Part shown: piece after piece, positions 37,700-46,809 of the stretch
Numbering within the stretch: the stretch's first letter is position 1
How the letters are laid out: each line of letters begins with the position of its first letter
Assembly: GCA_965199585.1 (NCBI GenBank)
Contig: CBDASI010000002.1
Location: forward strand, 434,001-498,000
Source: JAVVHH01 sp965199585
GTDB taxonomy: Bacteria > Pseudomonadota > Alphaproteobacteria > Acetobacterales > Acetobacteraceae
DNA length: 64,000 nt
Reading direction: 5' to 3'
Position numbers and translations under genes: made by a program
Notes under the pieces: generated by a model
Database searches by the model: none
Seen by the model: the letters and a program-made list of their open reading frames with translations, nothing else
What the model was told of the DNA's origin: nothing

Positions 37700-40600
37700 T
37701 CAGGCCACCGCCGGCAGGCCGCCATAAATACCGCTCGCGGCATCGGGCGAGACGCTGCCGTTCGCCATGTCGCGCTCCAGGTCGCTGCGGGCGCGCTGGA
37801 GCGGGTCGCCGTAGCCGGAACCGCCGGCGAGCTGAACCTCGACGATGCGGTCGATGCGGTCCACCGTGACGAGTTCGCCGGTGCCGCAATCCTGGACCGT
37901 CACCCCGGCCGCGTCGGTGACGAGGCCGTGGACGCCGCCGCCGGGTCGGCCGCCGAACAGGCCGTCGGTGCTGAGCCCGACACCCTCCGGGTAGACGGAG
38001 AACAGCGTCGGCAGGCCGTCATCATACAGCTTGCGCATGCGGGTGCGGGTGCCGAGGCCGCCGCGGTGCCGCCCGGGGCCGCCACTGTCGGTGACGAGGG
38101 ATTTCTCCAGCACCAGGATGGGCGCGCGCGTTTCCATCAGCTCGATCGAGGTGTTGGCGGCCGATGTCGGGTAGAGCAGGGCGGATTTGCCGTCGCTGCC
38201 GGCGCTGGCGCCCTGTCCGCCCCCGGTGAAGAAATGGTCGGCGTAGATTTGCCCGGCGGCGTCATGGCCGTAGATGTTGATGGCATGCGGCAGCCCGGTG
38301 GCCGCCTGGACCGCTCCGGGTGCGGCCTCGGCCAAGGCGCGGAAGATGTTCGGCGCGATATACCAGCCGGTGCGGGTGCGCAGGTTGACGCTCGCCGGCT
38401 TGTCCGCATTCAGGATCGAGTGCGGCGGGAGCTTGATGTCGAAGGCGCGGTAACAGCCCGCATTGCTGCGCACGCCGGGGCTGAGCACGCATTTCAACGG
38501 ATACGCCGCATGGGCCGCGGCATAGGACCAGGTGCAATTCAGCCCGCCCTGCGCCTGCTGCGGCGGTGCACCGGCGAAGTCCAGTTCGATGCGGTCGCCG
38601 CTCACCGTCACTTGGAGCGGGTAGCGCAGCACGGTGCCGAGCGGGTTGTTGCTGATCTCGCTGTGATAGACCCCGTCCGGCAGGGTGCCGATCGCGTCGC
38701 GGATCGCCCGTTCCGAGCGGTTCTGCACCACGGCGGCGAGCGCGCGCAGATCGTGCATGCCGTAATCGTCCATGAAGGCGAGCAAGCGGTCGGCGCCGAG
38801 CTGATTGGCGGCGACGAAGGAGTGGACGTCGCCGAGCACCTCCTCCGGCTTGCGCACGTTCTCGGCCAGCAGGGTCAGCAGATCCTCGTTGGCGGCCCCG
38901 GCGCGGTAGAGGAACATCGGCGGGATCTGGAAGCCCTCGTCGTAGATCTCGCGCGCCCGCAGGCTGTCCTTGGTGCCGCCGATGTCGCCGACATGGCCGA
39001 CCGTCGCGGTGAGCGCCACGAGCCGCCCGTCGCGGAACACCGGCGTCACGACGGCGATGTCGAACAGGTGCCCGGCGCAGAGCCACGGGTCGTTGGTGAT
39101 CAGCACGTCGCCGGGTCGCAGGGTATGGGGCGGGTAGCGCTTCAGGATGGCCTTGACCGCGATCGGGACGGTCAGGTTGAACACCGGCATCGCGCGCGGC
39201 GAATGGGCCAGGCTCTCGCCGTCGGGGTCCAGCAGGTCGGTCGCGAAATCCTGCGCCTCGGACACGATCAGGGAAAAGGCGGTGCGCACGATGGTGTGCC
39301 ACATCTCCTCGACGACGGTGACGAGCCGGGCCCACATGATCTCGAGCGAGACCGGGTCGGCCTCGATGAGCCCGGTGGCTTCGGCGAGCGGGGTGGCGGC
39401 GGTGATGCGGGCGGCGGCTTGCGGCTGGACGGCGATGGCGATGCGCAGCGTTCCGGCGGCATCGACCTGCAGGCGGTCTCCGGGCGCGATCACCGTGGTG
39501 GCCTCGCGCTCCTCGATGATGGCGGGACCGTCGATGGTCGTCCCGGGCGTCAAGCCGTAGCGGTCGTAGACCGGGGTGTCGACGAAGCCGTCGCCGAACC
39601 ACGCCGGGCGCGTCGCCTTCAGCGCGGGACCGTCCACGCCGCCGCCGGCTTGGGCGAGGGTCAGCCCGGGGATCGGGCCGCGGCAGGCGACGCGCAGCGA
39701 GACGAGCTGGATCGCGACGCCGGCATAGACGGAGGTGTAGCGGGCGGCATAGGCGGCGGCGAAGGCCTCGCGCAACGCGGGGAGGCTGTCGTCGGACAAG
39801 GCGCCCGCCGGGAGCGCGACGTTGATCTCGTGGATCTGGCCGAGCAGGCGCATGTCGGCCGAGCGTTCGGCGACGATGTCCGCAGCGGCAATCCCGGCGG
39901 CGAGGAGCTTGGCGCGGGTCTCGCCCTCGAGGTCGGCCAATACCGTTTGCAGCGCGTCCATCGCGCCTGCCGCATCGAGCCGGACCGGGTGGCTGCGCAC
40001 CTGTTCGAACGAGAGCGGCGCGGCCAGGAAGCCGAGCGCGGACGCCGCCCCGGAGGCGGGCGGGATCAGCAGCTCGGCCGATCCCAGCGCGCGGGCGACA
40101 CCGGCCGCATGCGCCGGCCCGGCCCCGCCGAAGCCGACCATGGCGTAGCGGCGAGGGTCCCTGCCCTTCTCGACGATGTGGATGCGCGCCGCCGCCGCCA
40201 TGCTCTCGGTCACGACCCGGTGGATGCCCCACGCCGTCTCGATCGCCGACAGGCCCAATCTCGATCCGACGCTCTCCAGGGCGCGAATCGCCGCGTCGCG
40301 GTCGAGCGCCATTCGGCCGCCGAGGAAGAAGCCGGGATCGTAGTAGCCGAGCACCAGATTGGCGTCGGTGACGGTCGGCTGGGTGCCGCCGCGCCCGTAG
40401 CAGGCCGGCCCCGGATCGGCACCCGCCGAATGCGGCCCGACGCGCAGCAGGCCGACCTCGTCGATGCCAGCGATCGAACCGCCGCCGGCGCCGATCTCGA
40501 TCATGTCGATCACCGGCGCCTTGATCGGCAGGCCGGAGCCCTTCTTGAAGCGATGCACGCGCGCCGCCTCCATCTCCGAGGCGATGGCGGCGCGGCCGTT

Positions 40601-41503
40601 CTCGATCAGGCACGCCTTGGCCGTGGTGCCGCCCATGTCGAAGCTGATCACGTCCGGCTTGCCCGCCATCTGGCCGAAGAACGCCGTCGCCAAGCCGCCG
40701 CCCGCCGGGCCGGACTCCAGCAGGCGGATGGGGTAGGCGCGGGCCGTCTCCGGCGAGACCAGACCACCGGCGGAGTGCATGAGATACAGCGCGCCGCGGA
40801 AGCCCCGCTGCCACAGCTCGCGCTCCAGCCGGCGGACGTAGCGGTCCATCAGCGGCTGCACGAAGGCGTTGGCGCAGGTGGTGACCAGGCGCTGGTACTC
40901 CCACAGTTCGGAGACGATCTCTGCCGAGAGCGAGACCGAAACCTCCGGCAGCAGCGCGCGGATCGCCTCGCCGGCCGCGCGTTCATGCGCCGGGTTGCGG
41001 TAGGCGTGCAGGAAGCAGACGGCGATCGCCTCCACTCCCTCGGCCGCCAACGCCGAAGCGGCGGCCCGCACGGCGTCGAGGTCGAGCGGCACGACGACGG
41101 TGCCGTCGCGATCCATCCGTTCCGGCACTTCGAGCCGGCGACGACGGGGCACCAGCGGGTCCGGATACTGCAGGAACAGGTCGTAGATGTCGTAGCGCTG
41201 CTCGGTGCCCATCTCGAGGATGTCGCGGAAACCCGCGGTGGTGATCAGGCCGAGCTTGGCCCCCTTGCGCTCGATCAATGCGTTGGTGACCAACGTCGTC
41301 CCGTGCACGATCTCGCCGATGTCGCCCAGGCTCAGCCCGGCGTCGCCGACGATCTGCGCCAGACCGGCCAGCGCGCCGACCGACGGGTCCTCCGGCGTGG
41401 TCAGGCATTTATGCAGCCGGATGTCGTGCCGCTGCTCGTCGAGCAGGATGAAATCGGTGAAGGTGCCGCCGATGTCGAAGCCGATGCGATAGCGTGACGT
41501 CAT
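37700..41503 (-). CDS. hydantoinase A/B fusion, 5-oxoprolinase (OPLAH) type
   Basis: The 1267-residue protein starts at ATG 41503 (ATGA overlap with the ATPase gene). It joins a hydantoinase A half, with the ASKHA ATP-binding motif FDIGGTFTDF near residue 8, HGTTLVTNALIERKGAKLGL near 68 and SFDMGGTTAKACLI near 290, to a hydantoinase B half from about residue 700 containing ITNDPWLCAGHLFDIAVVTPVF. The total length matches eukaryotic-type 5-oxoprolinase. These enzymes use ATP to open cyclic amides such as 5-oxoproline or hydantoins. Its position between importer genes and a dipeptidase gene suggests it opens a lactam or cyclic dipeptide taken up by the cell. Confidence 0.92.
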   Translation of the reverse strand: MTSRYRIGFDIGGTFTDFILLDEQRHDIRLHKCLTTPEDPSVGALAGLAQIVGDAGLSLGDIGEIVHGTTLVTNALIERKGAKLGLITTAGFRDILEMGTEQRYDIYDLFLQYPDPLVPRRRRLEVPERMDRDGTVVVPLDLDAVRAAASALAAEGVEAIAVCFLHAYRNPAHERAAGEAIRALLPEVSVSLSAEIVSELWEYQRLVTTCANAFVQPLMDRYVRRLERELWQRGFRGALYLMHSAGGLVSPETARAYPIRLLESGPAGGGLATAFFGQMAGKPDVISFDMGGTTAKACLIENGRAAIASEMEAARVHRFKKGSGLPIKAPVIDMIEIGAGGGSIAGIDEVGLLRVGPHSAGADPGPACYGRGGTQPTVTDANLVLGYYDPGFFLGGRMALDRDAAIRALESVGSRLGLSAIETAWGIHRVVTESMAAAARIHIVEKGRDPRRYAMVGFGGAGPAHAAGVARALGSAELLIPPASGAASALGFLAAPLSFEQVRSHPVRLDAAGAMDALQTVLADLEGETRAKLLAAGIAAADIVAERSADMRLLGQIHEINVALPAGALSDDSLPALREAFAAAYAARYTSVYAGVAIQLVSLRVACRGPIPGLTLAQAGGGVDGPALKATRPAWFGDGFVDTPVYDRYGLTPGTTIDGPAIIEEREATTVIAPGDRLQVDAAGTLRIAIAVQPQAAARITAATPLAEATGLIEADPVSLEIMWARLVTVVEEMWHTIVRTAFSLIVSEAQDFATDLLDPDGESLAHSPRAMPVFNLTVPIAVKAILKRYPPHTLRPGDVLITNDPWLCAGHLFDIAVVTPVFRDGRLVALTATVGHVGDIGGTKDSLRAREIYDEGFQIPPMFLYRAGAANEDLLTLLAENVRKPEEVLGDVHSFVAANQLGADRLLAFMDDYGMHDLRALAAVVQNRSERAIRDAIGTLPDGVYHSEISNNPLGTVLRYPLQVTVSGDRIELDFAGAPPQQAQGGLNCTWSYAAAHAAYPLKCVLSPGVRSNAGCYRAFDIKLPPHSILNADKPASVNLRTRTGWYIAPNIFRALAEAAPGAVQAATGLPHAINIYGHDAAGQIYADHFFTGGGQGASAGSDGKSALLYPTSAANTSIELMETRAPILVLEKSLVTDSGGPGRHRGGLGTRTRMRKLYDDGLPTLFSVYPEGVGLSTDGLFGGRPGGGVHGLVTDAAGVTVQDCGTGELVTVDRIDRIVEVQLAGGSGYGDPLQRARSDLERDMANGSVSPDAASGIYGGLPAVA

Positions 41504-42303
41504 GAGTGGGTCTCCAGCAGCGAAGCGGTGGCGCGAGGGGGGAGGATCGCGGCGAGCAAGGCGCGCGTGTAGTCGTGGGCCGGCGCCGAAAAGACCTGCG
41601 CTGCCGCTCCCTGTTCGACGAGACGCCCCGCGCGCATGACCGCGACCCGGTCGCACAGCAGCCGCACGACCGACAAATTGTGCGACACGAATAGGTACGA
41701 CAGCCCGCGCCGCACCCGCAGCCCGGCGAGCAACTCGATGATCTGCGCCTGCACCGAGACGTCGAGTGCCGAGGTCGGCTCGTCGAGCAGGAGCGCGCGC
41801 GGCTCCGGCGCCAGCGCGCGGGCGATGCAGACGCGTTGCTTCTGCCCGCCCGACATCTCGTGCGGGTAGCGCTGAAGGAACTCGGTGCCGAGGCCGACAT
41901 CGCCCAGCAGCGCGGCGACGCGGTCGCGCAACTTCCGGCGGGACGTGCCGAGCAGCCGCAACGGCTCGGCGATGGCGGCGAGCACGGTGAAGCGCGGATC
42001 GAGCGCCGCATGGGGGTTCTGGAACACCACCTGCACGGCGCGCCGGAGCGGCCGCAGGGCGGCGCCAGAGGCCACCGTGACGTCGGCCCCATCGAGATGG
42101 ATGCTGCCCGCGGCGACCGGCTGGAGCCGCAGCAGGGCGCGGAGCACCGTGGTCTTGCCACAGCCGGACTCGCCGACCAGCCCGAGCGCTTCGCCCGGCT
42201 GCAGCGCGAGATCGACGCCGTCCACCGCACGGGCGGCCCCGAAGCTGCAGACCAGCCCGCGCACCTCCAGCAACGCCCGCGAGGGAGCATGCGGCGTCGG
42301 CAT
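41500..42303 (-). CDS. Dpp/Opp-type ABC transporter ATP-binding protein (DppF/OppF class, short)
   Basis: The 267-residue ATPase starts at ATG 42303, which shares a base with the preceding stop (TGATG). Walker A is GESGCGKTT (44-52), with VVFQNPHAALDPRFTV, signature MSGGQKQR and Walker B ALLLDEPTSALD. Unlike the other such ATPases here, it ends shortly after the HDYTRALLAAILPP helix and lacks the Cys-bearing C-terminal domain, as some OppF/NikE relatives do. It serves the cluster B importer. Confidence 0.92.
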   Translation of the reverse strand: MPTPHAPSRALLEVRGLVCSFGAARAVDGVDLALQPGEALGLVGESGCGKTTVLRALLRLQPVAAGSIHLDGADVTVASGAALRPLRRAVQVVFQNPHAALDPRFTVLAAIAEPLRLLGTSRRKLRDRVAALLGDVGLGTEFLQRYPHEMSGGQKQRVCIARALAPEPRALLLDEPTSALDVSVQAQIIELLAGLRVRRGLSYLFVSHNLSVVRLLCDRVAVMRAGRLVEQGAAAQVFSAPAHDYTRALLAAILPPRATASLLETHS

Positions 42304-43235
42304 CACATGTTCACCAGATGGCAAGCTACGCCGCCGCGCAACGCCGGCGGTTCGATACGGCAGATCGCGACGGCCGCAGGGCATCGCGGATGGAAGCGGC
42401 AGCCCGGCGGTGGCGATCGCAGCGACGGAATGCTGCCCGCGATCCCCCGTGGCACGACGCCGGGCCGCGACAGGTCTGGCACCGCCGCGAGCAGTCCCTG
42501 CGTGTAGGGATGCCGCGGGGCGTCCAGTACCTGCGCGGCCGGCCCGTCCTCCACGATGGTGCCGGCATACATCACCACGACCCGGCGGCATGCCGCGCCG
42601 ATCACGCCGAGGTCGTGGCTGATCAGCAGCAGCGTCAGCCCGAGCCGCTTCACCAGGTCGGCGATCAGCCGCAGCACCTGGGCCTGCACCGTGACGTCGA
42701 GCGCCGTGGTCGGCTCGTCGGCCAGCAGCAGGCGCGGGTTGGCCGCCAAGGCCAGCGCGATCAAGACACGTTGGCGCATGCCGCCGGAGAGTTCGTGCGG
42801 ATAGCGGGGCAGCAGGCCTGCCGGATCCGGCAGGCCGACGGCCCCCAACAGGTCGAGGCTGCGCGCCCGGATCGCGGCGGCCCGATGCGCCCGCAACACC
42901 TCCGTCAGATGGCGGCCGATGGTGAAGACCGGGTTGAGGTAGGTGACCGGATCCTGGAACACCATGCCGATCCCGGCGCCGCGAAGGGCGCGCAACTCGG
43001 CCGGCTGCATCGCCAACACGTCGTGGCCGGCGAAGCGGATCGCCCCATCTGTCCGGGCGCCGGCATCGAGCCGCAGCACGGCGCGCGCCAACACCGATTT
43101 TCCGCATCCGGTCTCGCCGACGACGCCGACCGTCTCGCCCTCGGCCACGGACAGCGAGATGCCGTTGAGCACCTGAACGGGGCCCTCATAGCCGTCGAAG
43201 CTGAGGCGCAGATCCTGGATGTCGAGCAAGCTCAT
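42303..43235 (-). CDS. Dpp/Opp-type ABC transporter ATP-binding protein (DppD/OppD class)
   Basis: The 310-residue ATPase starts at ATG 43235, overlapping the permease stop. Walker A is GETGCGKS (40-47), with FQDPVTYLNPVFTIGRH, signature LSGGMRQR and Walker B LLLADEPTTALD. The C-terminal oligopeptide domain has the expected Cys residues (PGCRFHPRCPAAVAIC). It works with the DppF-class protein encoded next. Confidence 0.93.
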   Translation of the reverse strand: MSLLDIQDLRLSFDGYEGPVQVLNGISLSVAEGETVGVVGETGCGKSVLARAVLRLDAGARTDGAIRFAGHDVLAMQPAELRALRGAGIGMVFQDPVTYLNPVFTIGRHLTEVLRAHRAAAIRARSLDLLGAVGLPDPAGLLPRYPHELSGGMRQRVLIALALAANPRLLLADEPTTALDVTVQAQVLRLIADLVKRLGLTLLLISHDLGVIGAACRRVVVMYAGTIVEDGPAAQVLDAPRHPYTQGLLAAVPDLSRPGVVPRGIAGSIPSLRSPPPGCRFHPRCPAAVAICRIEPPALRGGVACHLVNM

Positions 43236-44125
43236 CCGCGTCCGCTCCGCGGGTCCAGCAGATCGCGCAGGCCGTCGCCGAACAGGCTGAAACCCAGCAC
43301 GGTGAGGAAGATGAACAGGCCCGGGAAGAAGCTGTACCACCACCAATCCGGCATGTAGGAGCGCGCCACCGAGATCATCGCGCCCCATTCCGGCGCCGGC
43401 GGCTTGGCCCCGAGACCGATGAAGCCGAGCGAGGCGACGCCCAATATCGCCAGCCCCATGTCCATGCTGGCCTTGATCACCAGCGGCGACAGGCAGTTCG
43501 GCAGGATGTGGTGCCACAGGATCCAGGCATGGCCCGCGCCCATCGTGCGCGCCGCCTCGACATAGGGCTCGTGCCGCAGCGTCAGCGCCTTGGCCTCGAT
43601 CAGCCGCACGTAGCCCGGCCACCACACCAGCGACAGCGCTACCACCCCATGCATCACCCCCGGCCCGAGCGAGGCCACGATCGCCAACGCCAGCACCAGG
43701 CCAGGCACGGCGAGGAACACGTCGGTCACCCGCATGATGATCCGCCGGGTCCAGCCGCCGAGATACCCGGCCGCGACCCCGAGCGGCACCCCGATCAGCG
43801 TCGCCACCCCGGTGATGACCAGGCCCACCCAGAGGCTCGTCCGCGTCCCGATCACGACCCGGCTCAGGATGTCGTCGCCCATCTCGTCGGTCCCGAACGG
43901 ATGCCCCCAGGACGGAGGCTGCAGCTTCTGCGCTAGATGCATCGCGCCGGCGGCATCGCCGGGATAGGGCACGATCGCCGGCCCGATTGCCGCCAGCAGC
44001 AGGAAGAGGACGACGAGCACCAGGCCCAGCAGCGCCGACGCACTGCCGCGGAACGTCCAGACCACGAAACGCAGCCGGCGGACAGACGCCGGCGCCGCAG
44101 CCAGCGGCAGAGCGGCCTCGCTCAT
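43232..44125 (-). CDS. Dpp/Opp-type ABC transporter permease (DppC class)
   Basis: The 297-residue product starts at ATG 44125; upstream open frame is a shadow of the DppB gene. DppC-class motifs are HPFGTDEMGDDILSRVVIGTRTSL, the ATPase loop AARTMGAGHAWILWHHILPN and the C-terminal GLFIFLTVLGFSLFGDGLRDLLD. It forms the channel with the DppB-class protein, and its start overlaps that gene's stop (ATGA). Confidence 0.93.
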   Translation of the reverse strand: MSEAALPLAAAPASVRRLRFVVWTFRGSASALLGLVLVVLFLLLAAIGPAIVPYPGDAAGAMHLAQKLQPPSWGHPFGTDEMGDDILSRVVIGTRTSLWVGLVITGVATLIGVPLGVAAGYLGGWTRRIIMRVTDVFLAVPGLVLALAIVASLGPGVMHGVVALSLVWWPGYVRLIEAKALTLRHEPYVEAARTMGAGHAWILWHHILPNCLSPLVIKASMDMGLAILGVASLGFIGLGAKPPAPEWGAMISVARSYMPDWWWYSFFPGLFIFLTVLGFSLFGDGLRDLLDPRSGRG

Positions 44126-45129
44126 GCGGACCGCGTCCGCGGGTCGAGCCAGCCATAAGCGAGGTCGATCAAGAGGTTCGACACCATGAACGTCGCACCC
44201 ACCGCCAGCGTCACGCCCATCACCGGCTTGAAGTCCGACGCCAGCGCGGAAGAGACGGCATACAACCCGATGCCGGGCCAATCGAACACGGTCTCGACCA
44301 GGAACGAGCTGCCCAGCGTCCAGCCGAGCCGCAACCCGATCATCGCGAGCGTCGGCAGCATCGCGTTCTTGAGCGCCAGCAGCGCCACGACCCGCCAGGT
44401 CGCTACGCCGTGCGCCCGCGCCGCGGTGATGTAATCGGCACCCAGCACCTCGACCATCTCCGCCCGCGCCACCCGCATGATCGCCGCCAGCGACGGCAAG
44501 GCCAGCACGACTGCCGGCAGAATCGCGTAGCGCACCGCTTCGACGAACACGCCGGGCTCGCCGGCGAGCAGCGCGTCGACGATGATCATGCCGGTGCGCG
44601 GGTCCGGCGGCGTGGTGCCGACCGACAATTGCCCGCTGGTCGGCAGCCAGCCGAGCCAGACGCCGAACAAGAGTTGCAGCAGCAACGCCGCCCAGAATGC
44701 CGGGAGTGCGACGCCGGAGACCGCGACCATGCGCGCCACATGGTCGAACGGCCGATTGCGCCGCATCGCCGCCAGCACGCCCGCCGGCACCCCGATGACG
44801 ACCGCGATCACCATCGAGAGCAGCACCAGTTCGAGCGTCGCCGGCAGATACCGCGCGAGATCGTCGGTGACGCTGTCACCCGTCTGCACCGCGCGGCCGA
44901 GATCGCCGTGCAGCAGGTCCGAGACGTATCGGACGAATTGAATCGGCAATGGCTGATCGAGCCCGTATTCGTGCCGGACCGTCTCGACCATGTCGCGCGT
45001 CGCGTCGGGTCCCGCGGCCAGCGCGGCCGGGTCGGAGGGGGCAACGTTGGCGACGATGAACGTGATGACCACGAGGCCGAACAGCATTACGCCGAGCAGC
45101 GCGATCCGCCCGGCGATGAAGCGGATCAT
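44122..45129 (-). CDS. Dpp/Opp-type ABC transporter permease (DppB class)
   Basis: The 335-residue permease starts IRFIAGRIALLGVMLFGLVVITFIVANVAPSDP, the usual DppB first helix. It has the long periplasmic loop containing RTGMIIVDALLAGE and the coupling loop ITAARAHGVATWRVVALLALKN, and ends in LAYGWLDPRTR. It is linked to the binding protein gene by a 4-base overlap. Confidence 0.93.
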   Translation of the reverse strand: MIRFIAGRIALLGVMLFGLVVITFIVANVAPSDPAALAAGPDATRDMVETVRHEYGLDQPLPIQFVRYVSDLLHGDLGRAVQTGDSVTDDLARYLPATLELVLLSMVIAVVIGVPAGVLAAMRRNRPFDHVARMVAVSGVALPAFWAALLLQLLFGVWLGWLPTSGQLSVGTTPPDPRTGMIIVDALLAGEPGVFVEAVRYAILPAVVLALPSLAAIMRVARAEMVEVLGADYITAARAHGVATWRVVALLALKNAMLPTLAMIGLRLGWTLGSSFLVETVFDWPGIGLYAVSSALASDFKPVMGVTLAVGATFMVSNLLIDLAYGWLDPRTRSA

Positions 45130-46691
45130 GCCTTGGCGGCGAACAGCGTGTAGAAATCGACCTCCCCGGTCAGGCGCAACGGGCAGTAGTCGAAGCCCTT
45201 CACATAGTTACGCATCGCCCATTTACGGTTCTCCATCATGCCGAAGATCGCCGGCTGCAAATCCACGATCCGCTGCTGGATTGCCTCATAGAGCGGCTTG
45301 CGCTTGGCCGGGTCGGTCTCCAGCCGCGCCTTGACCACCATGTCGTCCAGGACCCCGTCGGAAAGTTGGTGCATGCCCCAGAACTGCCCATGCGCCGACG
45401 ACGCATATTGCGAGGCCAGCACGTCGGGATCCGGGCTGACCGGCGTGACATAGACCGCCACCAGGTCCGACGCCGTCTCCGGCTTGGCGCCGCGCGCCGT
45501 CAGCGTCGGCCAGGGCTGCGCCACCACGTTGATCGCGATCCCCAGCGGCTGCAGCGACTCCAGCAGCGCCAACCCGATCCGCCGCTCCACCTCGAGCCCG
45601 GCGACGTAGGTGTAATCCAACGTCACGCCGCCTTTGGCCCATTCGGTCTTGCCGAGATACTCCCGCGCCTTGGCCAGGTCGCGTCGCGGGATGTCCTTGA
45701 TCTCCGCATGAAAGGTCATCGCGTCCGGAAACGGGCTGTCCAGCAGCTTGGCCGCGCCGTTCTCGATCTGCAGCAGCGCGTCGTAATCGAAGGCATAAGC
45801 CAGCGCCTTGCGGAAGTTGAGGTCCGCCGTCGGGCCTTTCTGTGTGTTCATCTGGATGGTGAACGGCGTCATGCCCTTGTCGTCCGTCACCTCGATCCCG
45901 GCGACCTTCGCAAGTTGATCGTAATCGTCGGGCGTCATCTCGGTGACGATGTCGATTTCGCCGCGCTGAAGTGCCGCCTTGCGCGGTGCGGGCTCGCGGA
46001 TCACCCGGTAGATCACGCCGGCCGGCCGCTCCGCCTCGGCCATCGGCCAGCCTTTCCAGTACTCCGGCACCGCATCGAGCGCCATCACCGCCTGCCCGTC
46101 CCACCGCTTGATCCGGAACGGCCCGGACCCGGCGTCCCCGTCGGTCAGGAACTTCTGACCGTCATCCTCGCCCGTCACCTGCTTCGGATTGACGATGAAC
46201 CACAGCGGCACGAACGACAGGAACGGGCCATACGGCTCTTTCAGCGTGATGCGGACGGTGCGCGGATCGACCGCTTCGATGCCGGCCGGGTCGAGCGCCG
46301 ACTTCAACATCCACGCCACGCCCTTGTTCAAGCGCAACGCGCGTTGGAACGAGAAGCGCACCGCCTCCGCATCGACCGGATCGCCGTTATGGAACTTGGC
46401 ATTCCCGACGAGATGAAACGTCCAGACCCGGCCGTCCTCGCTGGTCTCCCACCGCTCCGCGAGCCAGGGCACCGCCTTGGCCGGGTTGCCGACGTATTTG
46501 AGCAGAGCGTCGTAGACGCCTTGCTGCATCATCCGCGTCGACCAATCGTAGCGGACATGCGGGTCGAGCACCGGCACCGGCTGGCCGCCGGAGAAGACCA
46601 GCGAGCGCCGGTCACCCACGCGCTCGACGGCGAAGGACGGAAGCGGCGCCGCCAGTGCGGCGGCACCGGCCATGAAGTCGCGACGTCGCAT
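45126..46691 (-). CDS. family-5 ABC transporter substrate-binding protein (first gene of cluster B)
   Basis: ATG 46691, with GGAG 7 bases ahead, is preferred over a GTG one codon earlier, giving 521 residues. The leader has a twin-arginine-like motif (RRRDFMAGAAALAAP). The SBP_bac_5 pattern is VLDPHVRYDWSTRMMQQGVYDALL near 41, FHNGDPVDAEAVRFSFQRAL near 100 and DAGSGPFRIKRW near 185. It opens a nine-gene operon: binding protein, DppB, DppC, DppD, DppF, hydantoinase fusion, second binding protein, dipeptidase, exporter. Confidence 0.92.
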   Translation of the reverse strand: MRRRDFMAGAAALAAPLPSFAVERVGDRRSLVFSGGQPVPVLDPHVRYDWSTRMMQQGVYDALLKYVGNPAKAVPWLAERWETSEDGRVWTFHLVGNAKFHNGDPVDAEAVRFSFQRALRLNKGVAWMLKSALDPAGIEAVDPRTVRITLKEPYGPFLSFVPLWFIVNPKQVTGEDDGQKFLTDGDAGSGPFRIKRWDGQAVMALDAVPEYWKGWPMAEAERPAGVIYRVIREPAPRKAALQRGEIDIVTEMTPDDYDQLAKVAGIEVTDDKGMTPFTIQMNTQKGPTADLNFRKALAYAFDYDALLQIENGAAKLLDSPFPDAMTFHAEIKDIPRRDLAKAREYLGKTEWAKGGVTLDYTYVAGLEVERRIGLALLESLQPLGIAINVVAQPWPTLTARGAKPETASDLVAVYVTPVSPDPDVLASQYASSAHGQFWGMHQLSDGVLDDMVVKARLETDPAKRKPLYEAIQQRIVDLQPAIFGMMENRKWAMRNYVKGFDYCPLRLTGEVDFYTLFAAKA

Positions 46692-46723
46692 CACTCATCT
46701 CCGCAAATAGCTCCGCGAACCAT

Positions 46724-46743
46724 AGCGGCGCTGGAATGCCGCT
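46724..46743. promoter_or_regulatory. dyad between divergent cluster B and CoA-transferase genes
   Basis: AGCGGC at 46724-46729 and GCCGCT at 46738-46743 flank an 8-base spacer. It sits 33 bases ahead of the cluster B binding protein start in a 118-base divergent region, so it could be an operator. The match is short and may be chance. Confidence 0.25.
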
Positions 46744-46809
46744 GAACAGACGCTTCTTGCCGCGCTGCACCATCGGAGGAAATATCGCGAACGACACGAA
46801 GGGCGGCCC

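Noticed and set aside
37589..41497. A 1302-codon open frame on the + strand opposite the hydantoinase fusion
   Set aside because: It lies entirely antisense to a protein with clear family motifs. Long antisense frames are expected in GC-rich genes, and its product shows only low-complexity charged sequence.
41500..42303. Truncated ATPase pseudogene because the C-terminal Cys domain is missing
   Set aside because: All ATPase motifs are intact, the overlaps with neighbours are normal, and some OppF-class proteins naturally lack that domain.
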